64,000 bases of DNA from Platycnemis pennipes (lineage: Eukaryota; Arthropoda; Insecta; Odonata; Platycnemididae), in the NCBI GenBank assembly GCA_933228895.1, contig OW121851.1:129689624-129753623 (forward strand), read 5' to 3'. The notes below the pieces were generated by a model that saw only the letters and a list, made by a program, of their open reading frames with translations, was not told where the DNA came from and searched no databases. The first letter of the stretch is position 1. Every line of letters starts with the position of its first letter. This document shows, one piece after another, positions 1-9,450 of the stretch. The position numbers and the translations under genes are program-made.

Positions 1-50
1 GTACATGAAACAATATCCAAATGATATTTACTTGATTAAAAACAAAATCA

Positions 51-313
51 ATGTTCAACCCGATGAGTGGGTTTTGATGTGGGGGTAGAGCTCACCCTGT
101 ACTAAGCCATTGGTGTGTGAAATCCACACATTCAGGGTAAGGGGGACCACTTCCTTTCCCTGGGCTGCCCGCGGAATTTCTATGAAGTTCTGACGCACAT
201 AAAATAGAATCGCAAGGATCGGGGGAGTCCTGGAAGCGTATGCCCGGGATTCGAACCCGGGACCCTTTGGCCTATAGCCCAGCACTTCTCCAACTATGCC
301 ACCACGACCCCTT
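51..313 (-). mobile_element. tRNA-derived SINE, family A (copy 1)
   Basis: Short interspersed element read on the minus strand, starting near 313. Its head is tRNA-like: an A-box-like stretch (TGGCATAGTTGG, complement of 290-301) and a good B box (GGTTCGAATCC, complement of 247-257). The body carries a central CCCAGGGAAAGGAA block and a downstream CTTACCCTGAATGTGTG block that recur in the copy at 3778-4029. The two copies align over about 250 bp, which defines the family. It is non-coding; transcription by RNA polymerase III from the internal boxes is expected for such elements. Open frames across it are spurious. No target duplication is evident, so the edges are approximate. Confidence 0.8.
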
Positions 314-753
314 TTACCGATAAATAAGCTGAAATAAATAAGATGGCCAAGAAAATACGTTCCAGGTCATGGGGGACAAACGGAAATATTCTTCTCTTTC
401 AGTCCTGTGAATCAAAATTTCGACGAGAAAAGTGTAAATGACTGCCATATTTACCTTCTCGTGTTAAAAACCTAGCAATAAATTCATGATAAGGCATGCA
501 AGACACCGTACCAAATGAAGTATTCATTCTGCTAAGATTGAATAGATATTAGTTGGGATAGCAAACATTCCCCTCTTCTTGTGCGACGCTGAAAGACGCA
601 TCGAAATTGTACACCTCAGAACTCAGCAGTTGAATGACCAACGTCTCAGCAGCAGTTCACCGGGATCTGTTCCACCTGGGGTGATTTAAAAAGCAGCCTC
701 ATTTGTTTTCCGGCCGGACGACCGCACTAGATCACCTTCCTACCTCCCATACC
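314..753. other. no gene seen
   Basis: AT-rich DNA without a recognisable frame or repeat. The last 100 bases become somewhat GC-richer towards the CR1 fragment that follows. Confidence 0.5.
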
Positions 754-771
754 CAGCTGTTCGTGGGGGCC
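754..771. repeat. 18-bp perfect inverted repeat, left copy
   Basis: CAGCTGTTCGTGGGGGCC here is the exact reverse complement of 2268-2285. The pair brackets the CR1 fragments at 780-1878. Identity beyond the 18 bases is weak. It may be the shared scrap of a further repeat family or the ends of a rearranged segment. Confidence 0.6.
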
Positions 772-779
772 AGCGTGAA

Positions 780-1693
780 GAGGACATGAAATCACTTAGC
801 AAGGATTTAGATGCAATTGAAGAGTGGTGCGACAAATGGCAGTTAGAACTCAACCTTAAAAAGTGTGTAGCTATCAATTTTTGGAGGAGGAATAATTCGA
901 TAGAGCGATCCTATAGAATTAATAACACGAAGATCGAAAACGTTGAAACCGTAAGATATTTAGGTGTAACAATCACTAAAGATTTATCGTGGGGAAGACA
1001 CATAAGGGAAATATGCGGCCGAGCGAAGAGAAAGCTAGGATTTATAAAAAGAGTACTTGGGAAATGTGATGAGAAGACAAAAGAGCGATGCTACTTTTCA
1101 CTAGTTAGGCCCCACCTTGAGTATGCAGCCAGTGTATGGGATCCTAATGAATTAGGTTTGATGAGAGAACTAGACAGTGTGCAGCGTAGAGCAGCTAGGT
1201 TCGTCAAAAGGTGTTACGATAGGTTGAGTAGTGTATCAGAATTAATACAAGAATTAGGGTGGGAATCATTATCAGAGCGTAGATTAAAGTTCAGATTTAA
1301 TCTATTGCAGAAATTTCAATCGGATAGCTTTACTGAAGATGTTAGGCACATATTGAAAACACCAGCGTATTATGCTAGATTCGACCAGATAAATAAGATT
1401 AGAGAGATAGATTGTCGTACAGATAGATTCAAAATGGCATTTTTCCCCCGTACTATAAGAGAACAGAATAGGCAGCATAGGAAAGGGATAGGTAGGGGAA
1501 ATATTTTAGAGTATTCTGTAGTGCATGATGCATGTATTAACCCCTCAAATACTATAGATACTAACAATCTAGTTGCATGAGACCCTTTAGTTGCTTGCTT
1601 GCATGCTAGTAGTGAATGCTTGGTGACCTTCACCCCCTGCCACACACCCTCGCGGTGGCTTGCAGGGTATCGTGTAGATGTAGATGTAGATGT
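780..1693 (+). mobile_element. 5'-truncated CR1/Jockey-like LINE, 3' end with (GTAGAT)n tail
   Basis: Non-LTR retrotransposon fragment that begins inside the reverse-transcriptase reading frame and runs through the 3' untranslated region to a tail of GTAGAT repeats ending near 1692. The last 75 bases (CCCCTGCCACACACCCTC followed by GGTGGCTTGCAGGGTAT) recur at about nine other places in the window on both strands. This identifies the true 3' terminus of the family and shows that most copies are 5'-truncated. The left edge is not sharp and no convincing target duplication was found. Confidence 0.85.
786..1580 (+). pseudogene. C-terminal part of CR1/Jockey-like reverse transcriptase
   Basis: An uninterrupted 264-codon frame covering the end of a LINE ORF2 protein, after the catalytic motifs. 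Residues 10-27 (AIEEWCDKWQLELNLKKC) are the segment after the catalytic FADD box, which is missing. Residues 58-64 hold YLGVTI, followed by DLSWGRHI; then come YFSLVRPHLEYAASVWDP, VQRRAARFVKR and, near the end, FFPRTIRE. These are the usual thumb and C-terminal landmarks of CR1/L2/Jockey-type proteins. The endonuclease and the RT palm are absent, so no activity is possible. The ATG at 786 is an internal methionine, not a real start. The intact frame suggests a fairly recent insertion. The exact clade is uncertain. Confidence 0.85.
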
Positions 1694-1830
1694 ACCCAAC
1701 CGCCCCGCGATAGCCGCCTTCACATTCGATTACGTAACAACTCGGGTCTTCCAACGTCGGTGGTTTTCCCGTGAATTGTCAAAATTCCTTGCGTGGCGCT
1801 TCAGGACGTGTAAACACCATTCAACCTGCG

Positions 1831-1878
1831 CATAATACTAGATTCGACCAGATGTATAAAATTAGAGATAGATAGAGA
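1831..1878 (+). mobile_element. short CR1-like scrap
   Basis: About 48 bases (ATACTAGATTCGACCAGAT and onward) repeat the codons around ARFDQINKIREID of the CR1 frame at 1370-1412 with a few changes. It lies about 140 bp after the tail of that element, in the same orientation, as a detached fragment. Confidence 0.65.
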
Positions 1879-2267
1879 GAACATTCACTTCGGTAGCGTA
1901 CTATTCTCAAGGTGGTGTCGGTCAATTGTAGCGAATGACATCTTGTTCGGGAAAACAGAAACACCCATTTTCCATTCAACAATTCAGGGCCGGCTGACAG
2001 CGACTGGTCACTTGTGTGCCTTAAAAATGTCTTGTTTCCGATTTACCTTTGGTAAGGACTTGGGGAATACGGTCATTACGGGAACGGCGCTAATTGCGAG
2101 GTAGCCTGAACAATTTTTCGCCAGGGCTGGAGCTATTATGTAATCTTGGTTCGCACCACATCCAGGATATGGAGAAAAAATATTCCAAGAATGAAAGATT
2201 ATTTATAAGCTCAAGGACTGCCACAACAGAATTGTCTCCGATAAATTGTGCACGAAGAAAAAATCAT
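1879..2267. other. no gene seen
   Basis: Mixed-composition DNA; short open frames here show no family resemblance. Confidence 0.4.
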
Positions 2268-2285
2268 GGCCCCCACGAACAGCTG
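2268..2285. repeat. 18-bp perfect inverted repeat, right copy
   Basis: GGCCCCCACGAACAGCTG is the exact reverse complement of 754-771, at a distance of about 1.5 kb. Confidence 0.6.
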
Positions 2286-3777
2286 TTGTTTACGTTTCCA
2301 AGGTAACCAAGCTTGCAGCTACCCCAGTCACGCTCGCCGCAGCAAAAATGTCATTACAAATAACAAACAAGGGAGTGAGAAAATCTGCACATTTCTGTGA
2401 CAACAACCAATTTGATCCCTACAGTGAGTATCATAGTAATACTTGAAAATAAATTAACTTAATACATGGCGGCAACCTGCACACGAGTAATTGATGCACA
2501 TAGTATTTTGTGCAGCGTGAAAATTTCCACGCGAAAGGCCGCGTGATAGAAAGTGTCCCTCGTGTCCTACTTAACTCGCAAAACGATCAAAGAAATTAAC
2601 CACTGCGAACATGCCAGATGGAAATCACCAAATATTGATGAATTTAAATAGGGGCTTGAAGAAACATTGAATACTGAGCAACAGTTAAACACTGAGACAA
2701 TATTTAATCCATAAAATAAACTATTAAGAATTAGAGGGGGATGAAGACGATACTCTCACAGTGGTTGTTCATTATTCCTAGATCCCGAAACGAGGAAAAC
2801 AGGAAAGGGGAACACCAAAATGCCTTGCGTTGTCTCCCGCTAAATGACAAGTTTGGGGGGGTTGGATTCGCAACTCACCGCTCAACAGGTGTCCTCCACA
2901 AGGGAAACTCGGTGAGCCGCCAGTAACACCAACTACTGCACTTCGCGATTGCTTTCGAACAACCAGCGTATCACTCCAGAACACGACACGAGGAGCGGAC
3001 ACACATTCACTCGAACAAACACTCACAATCACATGGCAACTCGGCGCAACCGACTGACAGACGAGAGAGATCGCTAAACGCTATGTAGGTTAGAGAGGGC
3101 GCGGAAGGCGCTGCTCGCTTGTTTTTCACCAACTCGTGAGAGCGGGGAAGTGCATTCTCTCCCCTCCAACCTCGCCTCTCCCGTCGAGATAAAAGGAAAA
3201 GAAAAAAATACGGCAGCAGAAGGAGAGGGGAAGGCTGGCATACAATAGTACGGAAGCCCAGAAAACGGAGAAAAAGCTCAGTCAATCGCCAGGTTCCTTC
3301 AAGTGTGTTTTATGTTGCTAGGAGAGGAAGAATGCAGCTGGAGGGGAGGGGCAGTGCGTAAACCTCCCTTCTCTCCCCCCTCCCCTTTCCGCTTGTCCCA
3401 GGCCGTCGTCGGCATGGAGCGTTGAACGCGCGTCTGTGCGGACGCAGCGCCTCTGGCGACAGACGGCAGGACCAAAGATAGCGGCCAGTCGCCTTCCGTC
3501 GCTTACCGACCCGCGCTAGGGAGGGGGATATGCCCTCAGGCAAACTGGTCCAGCTGAAATGCGTTTCTTCTCGCTTCGCTTTATTAGCGCATCGATGTCA
3601 CCGTCACCATGACAATTAATAAAACCGACCAATGTGAATTGTAATCTTTCATGTGCCTTTCCACTTTATATTTTTATTCCTCGTATTATCAATCTTCATA
3701 TGCGTGTGAATATTTTGATAGCAAAAGGGATAGTTCAATATTAATCTCGCCCTAATAAAGACTATTTATTATTACCT
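2286..3777. other. unassigned, with a GC-rich patch at about 3090-3545
   Basis: No recognisable gene. From about 3090 to 3545 GC content and CpG frequency rise, with runs of CT-rich sequence (CCTCCCTTCTCTCCCCCC). Frames open on the minus strand there have low-complexity R/P/S-rich translations and look compositional. It could be an old CpG island or a repeat. 3546-3777 is AT-rich. Confidence 0.35.
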
Positions 3778-4029
3778 TAGTGGTGGCCTAGTGGTTACAG
3801 CGCTGGGCTGCCCACCGCAGGGTCTTGGGTTCAAATCCCGAGCGAAGTCTTTCCGGACGCCCCCGCCTAAAATTCTCGCAATTCGATTTTCTGCGGGTCA
3901 GAACCTAAAAGGGAATCGCAGGTGGCCCAGGGAAAGGAACTGACCCCCTTACCCTGAGTGTGTGATTTTCGCACGCACGCTGCGCTTAGTACCTACGGAG
4001 TGAGTTCTGAACTGCAGGTTGAGCACTTT
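3778..4029 (+). mobile_element. tRNA-derived SINE, family A (copy 2)
   Basis: Plus-strand partner of the element at 51-313. The tRNA-like head has a near-ideal A box TGGCCTAGTGG (3784-3794) and B box GGTTCAAATCC (3828-3838), 33 bases apart, as in a tRNA gene. The body then shares with copy 1 the GCGGGTCAGAACCTAAAAG-like segment, the CCCAGGGAAAGGAAC block and the CTTACCCTGAGTGTGTGA block, ending near GGTTGAGCA. It is not a functional tRNA gene: the acceptor stem does not close and the similarity continues far past the tRNA part. Confidence 0.8.
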
Positions 4030-4883
4030 ATTTTCAAGGTTGGCCGGGTTGGCGCGGCCCAAAAGCAAATATTCAAAGACCAATGCCTGAAACTCACACA
4101 ACAAGGAAGACGGGCCAGTTCCCAAGGAGAAATCAAATTAATCCATCCGCATACATGACTACTCAGGACACGAGCTAATTTTTTGAGCATGTGTATCTGG
4201 GCAAAATGAAACAGAGGAATTCTAAGAATGCGATACTGAGCATTCGTTACCCGCTATGGCCAGGGTGTAAATCCTTTGGCCTCAAAGGTAGACACACCCA
4301 ATAATTAGGCTATTGACGACTTCTCATTTGTGCGAAGGTTTAAAAGCAAAGCACAGGTTGAGTAAAAATTATAAACGCATAGAGTGAAACCTTTTTCTTT
4401 TTTAAAGGTTTCAAAGGTTTTAGAGGTTTTAAATAGATTGTGGGCAGTAGAGTACATCTCCACTGAATAGACGGATGAAAGGCCAATCGAATGCTACTGG
4501 AACTCACGCTTAGACGGGGGTGCGTGTCACATCAGATCAACAATGAAAATTAAAATAAAACATCTAAGATGATACATTTAAATACTTGATTCTTTCTTCG
4601 ATTTAGAAAACGCTTTGATACATTGCATGCTAGAAATGAGTACAAAAGCACTCAAGTTGATGACCTACTGCAAACTTACTCGAAACCTGTTCGTGACATA
4701 GACCACGAAGGTATGGGTAGGGAATGGAAGATCAGAGCAAGGATTGTAAGAATTGGCAAACCTTATCAGCATAAATTTGTGCCACATGCAGTGGGGAATC
4801 GATAACGCTGCAGGGAGAAAATAACATTCACATAATCACCACCGCGCGAATGGAAATGTAATTACATAAGGATTTCATTAGGT
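4030..4883. other. no gene seen
   Basis: AT-rich. At 4388-4432 an AAAGGTTT-type word repeats imperfectly four or five times. No coding signal. Confidence 0.4.
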
Positions 4884-4897
4884 ATATTACACATGTG

Positions 4898-5227
4898 TAG
4901 GATATTTGAAGCCTGCCGCGTGAACGGCGGTGAAATTCACATCAATTGCCATGCGAAAAAATTCATCTGGACCGGGAATCAAACCACGAACCTTTGGCTT
5001 TCCGGGCCACTGCTCAGACCACTGCGCTACCCAGGATCCCTAATTCACATAGCAATTTTACCGAAGTTCAAGGTACTAGCCAGTTCCTTTCCCTGGGCCT
5101 CGGTAAAATTGCCATGCGAATTAGGGATCCTGGGTAGTGTAGTGGTCTGAACAGTGGCCCGGAAAGCCAAAGGTCCGTGGTTTGATTCCCGGTCCAGATG
5201 AATTTCTTCGCATGGCAATTGATGTGA
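4898..5227. mobile_element. palindromic element made of two head-to-head tRNA-like SINE units
   Basis: Two 129-bp arms (4935-5063 and 5101-5229) are near-perfect inverted copies separated by a 37-base spacer. Each arm contains a tRNA-like head starting at the centre and reading outward: on the right arm GGGTAGTGTAGTGGTCTG (A-box region) and GTGGTTTGATTCCC (B-box region). The spacer, read on the minus strand, holds the CCCAGGGAAAGGAAC block of SINE family A. The whole is flanked by the exact 14-bp repeat ATATTACACATGTG (4884-4897 and 5228-5241), so it appears to have inserted as one unit. The right arm overlaps the duplication by two bases. Open frames through it are accidental. Confidence 0.8.
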
Positions 5228-5475
5228 ATATTACACATGTGATTGTGCTTCAGGCAAATAGTCAGGCAAAGTTACGACTACTGATGAACGCTAGGGAATC
5301 GGCACGAGAAGCATGGAATGAAAAATAATATGTAATAGCAAGGTGAGAGTAATGAGATTTCCCACAAAACGGAGGGATGGGTGGATCACCAGAGAGAAAG
5401 CGGATTGAGTTTGAGCAGTTAGAGCAGATTGAGGACTTTCCTTCATTGAGCAGCACTTCAAATGAAAATGGATCC

Positions 5476-6024
5476 TCTACTTCTATCTACATCTGCATAA
5501 TACCCTGCAAGCCACCACCAAGGTGTGTGGCAGGGGGTGAATTTTCACCAAACATGCACTACATATCATACATTAAAAAGGATTAATATTAATATATTAG
5601 TCTAAACTGCACTATTTAAAAAGATAAAAATAGCAAACTAAGCATGCTAAAATGTGCTGTTAGTTGGGTTACCTTCAAGTCGTTTTGCCAACATGTAACT
5701 ACCTATGCTATTCACTCATATTGGACATACCTATCTACCGCTATTCATATCCCTAATTGTACGAGGAAAAAAGGACATTTTGACTCTGTCAGTTCGGCTA
5801 TCAATTTATCTAATTTTGTCATTATGGTCCAGTCTACCATAGTAAGTTGGGGTTTGCAATATATTTTTAATATCATCACTGAAAATATGGTCTTGCAATT
5901 TGTTTAAGAAATTAAGTCTTAATTTCAACCTGCGATCTGACAATGATTCCCATTTTAATTCATTTGATAAAGTGGTTGCGCAAATATGGTTATCGTACCG
6001 TCCCTTTACAAATCTTGCCGTTGG
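5476..6024 (-). mobile_element. 5'-truncated CR1-like LINE with decayed RT tail
   Basis: Minus-strand copy of the CR1-like family. The conserved 3' terminus lies at 5476-5548 (complement of the TGCAGATGTAGAT tail and of the CCCCTGCCACACACC block). Upstream on the minus strand, a frame covering 5806 to about 6022 encodes ARFVKGRYDNH, WESLSDRRLKLRLNFLNKLQ and ILQTPTYYGRLDHNDKIR, matching the end of the protein at 786-1580. The frame above ARFVK stops resembling the family, which marks the truncation point near 6024. Between 5550 and 5800 the homology is poor. Non-functional relic. Confidence 0.8.
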
Positions 6025-6625
6025 ATGTGGTTCAATGGATATATTGAAGAGAAGCACGCATTTGAAAGAGAAATTTACAAAGATGATGCGATTCATGAGA
6101 AGGAGCTCATGAAACGGCGTGGGTGAGGGGATCGTGAAGACTAATATGGGTCGATGTAATTATCCGTGTGTTGAACTTTGAGGGAGGAGTATGAGAGTAT
6201 ATAGCTGAATTTTGAGACGGGTAGCTATGGAGGAGAACCTGGATGACAGGGTGAACAGCCAGGAGGAGAAAGTAAAGTATATGATAGGTTTCGTATTGTG
6301 GGCAGCAATAGTTGGCACGGTTTTTAAGCATCTCCTAAATAAGAATAGCTTTCCCTGACTAGGAGAAGATTTAAGGCTGAACGGGGCCTGAAGGAGGCGG
6401 GGAAGAAAGCTGGAGATGTAGTAAAAGGTGGAGGGGAAGAAATAGCTGGGGAGAGAAGGATAGCAGGGAATCTTAATTCAAACATGGGCAGTACTTTGTA
6501 TTAATCCATACTTTATTTTTTAGCGTCTACTTGTGTCAACGTTATACAGCCACCATTATCCTGAAGCCTCTTGAGAATGGAATCTGCGACCTCTATAGAA
6601 TGTGAAGTGAAAACCATCGGAAGCT
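6025..6625. other. unassigned, purine-rich
   Basis: GA-rich stretch (GGAGGAG and GAAGAAAG words) with no recognisable frame. The adjoining LINE fragments end cleanly on both sides. Confidence 0.35.
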
Positions 6626-6720
6626 GACCTACATCTACGTAATATCCTACTAGCCACCACGAGGGTGTGTGGCAGGGGGTGAAGATCACGAAACATTCGC
6701 TATTGACATACAAATAGGAT
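6626..6720 (-). mobile_element. CR1-like 3' terminus only
   Basis: The terminal block of the CR1-like family on the minus strand: TACATCTACGTAATATCCT, then the complement of the CCCCTGCCACACACCCTC core, then about 30 bases of 3' untranslated sequence shared with 33150-33240. An extremely 5'-truncated insertion. Confidence 0.75.
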
Positions 6721-6774
6721 ATTTTATGGATACATGTTAGATAGCTAGGCTGGTGACGAAGTGCGGATTAATGT

Positions 6775-6880
6775 TACTCAGTTACTCTAGTTTAACTCCT
6801 ACTCAATAACCTCTCCTACTTCTTCTAACTAGTCCTAACCAGTTACTCTGGTTTAACTACTCAGTTACCCTGGTTTAAAT
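6775..6880. repeat. degenerate tandem repeat (CAGTTACTCTGGTTTAA)
   Basis: The word CAGTTACYCTRGTTTAA recurs three times in about 100 bases at spacings of roughly 25-65 bases, mixed with CTACTC and CTAACTAGT variants. A small decayed minisatellite. Confidence 0.6.
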
Positions 6881-7975
6881 CATCTCACAAAGTCAGTCCA
6901 CCAATAGGGTAGTTTTCTATTATTTTTTTATTGTCTTGATCGAAAGTTTATAACCTCTGGAGTACTTATTTTAAGCCGTTCGATTTTTAAACGACATTAA
7001 GTATTTTTCCTCATTAATTAAAAAGTGAAAAAAATCAGTGGTGCGAAAACGCGACGGCACACTATTGCATATCGGTAAATCCTACGTGTGACGTCAAACC
7101 ACTTCCTTTACCTGCCACCAGGTGGTGCTGCGAACGCATCCAAGCAGACGGTGCACTCCGTTAAAGCTTATTAACTGGTATTGGAGGCATATTCATTCCG
7201 TTAATTTATTATAATTAACTTTTATTTATTTATTTAATATTACTTATGCAGTTGATTAATTAAAAATCGGTTAGTATTCCTTTCACAAGCATTCCGTGAA
7301 GTTCGCCCATCGCCGCGCGACCTTCACGTCATGCTTCTCCGTAGCAGAAGACACCAGGAGCAGAATGTCCTTGAGCCTATAAAACGACTGATAATAACAT
7401 GTTTATCTGAGAAGACTTTTCAAACTTTGATAGTTTTCACAGGCTAATACTAAAAAATATTCTCTAGAGCTGAGGGGCCATGAAATGCATTGGTAAGTTC
7501 TGGAGACGAATTTTCCTATTCCTCTCAACGTAAACTACATACCTATTACGTCAGCAAGAAGGCAGCGCACCCCACCGTTTCAGATCCTTTTCTAATGATC
7601 TTAAAATTAACGCTTAATTCTCTTGTAAACTGGGATTTCTAAGTCCAAACTTTTTGCGTAAAATAAGAATAAATAAATAATAAAAATAAATAATATAAAA
7701 ATTAATGGCAGGGCACGAATCGCAAGTAATGAAGTCTGTTTTCTTTGATGAAGGAAACTACCCTATTATATAGGAAGCTATATAGAAGAGCTTGCCTCCT
7801 CTTTCTTAAAAGCATGAAACTCACTCGTTCCCGTTGCGCACTGACTCCATCGCCGGCAACCCCTGAGCGTGCGGCTCGCGAGCACCTGAGGAAGAAAAAA
7901 GAGAGAGGATTAGGAATTGGAAGAGATTGATGAATCAGCAGACACTCCGCATGAATCTCGGGGGAAGATCCGGAG
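6881..7975. other. no gene seen; A/T simple sequence at 7655-7705
   Basis: AT-rich. An AAATAAATAAT-type simple repeat occupies about 7655-7705. Around 7260-7330 and 7800-7900 there are short CpG-containing stretches without coding features. Confidence 0.4.
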
Positions 7976-7986
7976 CTGGTGCCCAA

Positions 7987-8290
7987 GTTTGGTTGGATGG
8001 CTGGTTATTCAGGGGAGGCGACCGACAGCTGAGGTCATTTGCACCATTTAGGATAGGTGGGTAATTGGGTAATAGTGGGAGTTTTTCAGGGAATGGAGGA
8101 CGGGTGGAGAGAAACCTGGCATCGGCGTTAGCCTACTCTTAACGAAAGGCGCCAAGGGGACCACGGCTTAACATCCCATCCGACGGACGGAGTACTGAAC
8201 TTGAAATGCCCTCCACTAAACACTCAAGTAGGGACCGGTTTTCCACTAAAAATCCGCCACCGCCGGGAATCGAACCCGGGCCCTGGGATT
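7987..8290 (-). mobile_element. tRNA-derived SINE, family B, 5'-truncated
   Basis: Minus-strand SINE flanked by the exact 11-bp target duplication CTGGTGCCCAA (7976-7986 and 8291-8301). The tail side (7987-8010) has GGTTGG-type repeats. The body includes the GGAGGCGACCGACAGCTGAG, CGAAAGGCGCCAAGGGGACC and CCGACGGACGGAGTACTGAA blocks shared with 13843-14173 and 60813-61156. The B box is present (complement of GGAATCGAACC), but the copy stops inside the anticodon region, so the A box is lost. It therefore lacks a complete internal promoter. Confidence 0.9.
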
Positions 8291-8301
8291 CTGGTGCCCA
8301 A

Positions 8302-8879
8302 TCCGAGCCCAAACCCTAAGGCCGGGATCATGCACCAATGGAATTGTTTCAGCGAAGGAACATGGCGAAATCATTATATAGTATTGTTGATATTGATATA
8401 GGAGTTAGAATGTACTGGTCTTTTTTTTTTACGAATACTTGTTTTAACACAACTAACTCATGCATACTATTCGAAACATAAGTTCACATTTTAATTTATC
8501 TATAGAAATGACCACCTGATAATAAAATATTATATTGATTGGTATTTACCAACAATTTGGTGTCATTAGTGGCCTAAGTTTCGCGTTCTTCGTGGCTGCA
8601 TGTCTAATAGTTTCCTCGGAGTGGTAGCATAGTGACACTTGGTTTCATGTAAGTAATCTTTAAACTGGGTAGTATTTCTTGTACAAATTGAATAGAAATT
8701 TTTTTTTTGAGATTGTACCTGCTTCCAATGCTTTGGGACCAAAATTGTTAAATGAAATTGTACCCTTCAATCTATCCCCATTGTATCATGTTCTCGTCCC
8801 CCCTTTAAAAAGCATTTCCCCGTCATCCTGACCATCAACACATACCACCTAACCTCCCCCAACCACTCCTGCAGTTCCC
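8302..8879. other. no gene seen
   Basis: AT-rich with two T-runs (near 8421 and 8700). The pyrimidine-rich stretch from about 8790 leads into the Penelope-like terminus below. Confidence 0.4.
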
Positions 8880-9010
8880 TCATTTGGAGTAAATATAAGG
8901 GCTTGCCCCCGTGTAAATATCAGAACACTCTTGACAATGACACGGGAGTGTCGAAACCGGTAGGGTTTCTCAATTAAAGTGTGAAAAATACAAAGTTAAG
9001 TTTTTCTTAC
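8880..9010 (+). mobile_element. Penelope-like terminal module (TATA, hairpin, GAAAC)
   Basis: A TATA-like AAATATAAGGG (about 8890-8900) is followed after about 35 bases by CTTGACAATGACAC, GGGA and GTGTCGAAACC, a perfect 5-bp stem (GACAC/GTGTC) with the GAAA box right after it. An AT-rich stretch (TTAAAGTGTGAAAAATACAA) follows. The same order of parts is seen on the minus strand at 51660-51760. This resembles terminal repeats of Penelope-like retroelements. The assignment is by pattern; no coding part is attached. Confidence 0.5.
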
Positions 9011-9059
9011 ACTTTCCTGTACAAGCCTGCATGGTAGTGACTGAGTGTCTCTGATTGAT

Positions 9060-9136
9060 AATAGATGCGTGGTGATACTCTACCCCCTGCAACACACACT
9101 GGAAGTGGCTTGCAGGGTATTATGCAGATGTAGAAC
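9060..9136 (+). mobile_element. CR1-like 3' terminus only
   Basis: The terminal 70 bases of the CR1-like family: ACCCCCTGCAACACACACTG, GTGGCTTGCAGGGTATTATG and a GCAGATGTAGA tail. No coding part remains. Confidence 0.75.
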
Positions 9137-9339
9137 ACCTGCAAGTTACTACGAGGTGGTGAGGCAGGGGAAAGCCATTGCCGAAAATGCAATTGGTACA
9201 TACAAACGAAAGATACATTACAAAGAAAGTATCAATCTCAGTGCTTGCGAGAATAGATTTCCATTCCGAGTAGACTAAGGTATTAAGGTATAAGGACGTA
9301 TTCATAATCTTTTAAATATAACTTTTTAAACATAAACAG

Positions 9340-9450
9340 AACTTGACATACATCTTGGGAGGTGAAATACCTACCCAGGCAAGACTCGAACCCGTAATCC
9401 CAAGATTAGCAGGCGAAGACTTCACCCCTCCGCCCCCGCGGTCAGCTAGA
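9340..9450 (-). mobile_element. tRNA-like SINE fragment, family C
   Basis: On the minus strand GGCGGAGGGGTGAAG (A-box region) is followed by ACGGGTTCGAGTCTTG (B box, complement of 9383-9392) and then GGTAGGTATTTCACCTCC. Spacing fits a tRNA-derived head. The body is unlike families A and B, and there is only one copy here, so family status rests on the internal boxes alone. Confidence 0.5.

Noticed and set aside
786..1580. Intact host gene encoding a 264-residue protein
   Set aside because: It is the end of a LINE protein followed by the LINE's own 3' terminus.
3782..3845. True tRNA gene
   Set aside because: A and B boxes are good, but the acceptor stem does not close and the homology with 51-313 extends about 180 bp past the tRNA part, so it is a SINE head. 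The same holds for the heads at 13850-13915 and 61085-61155.
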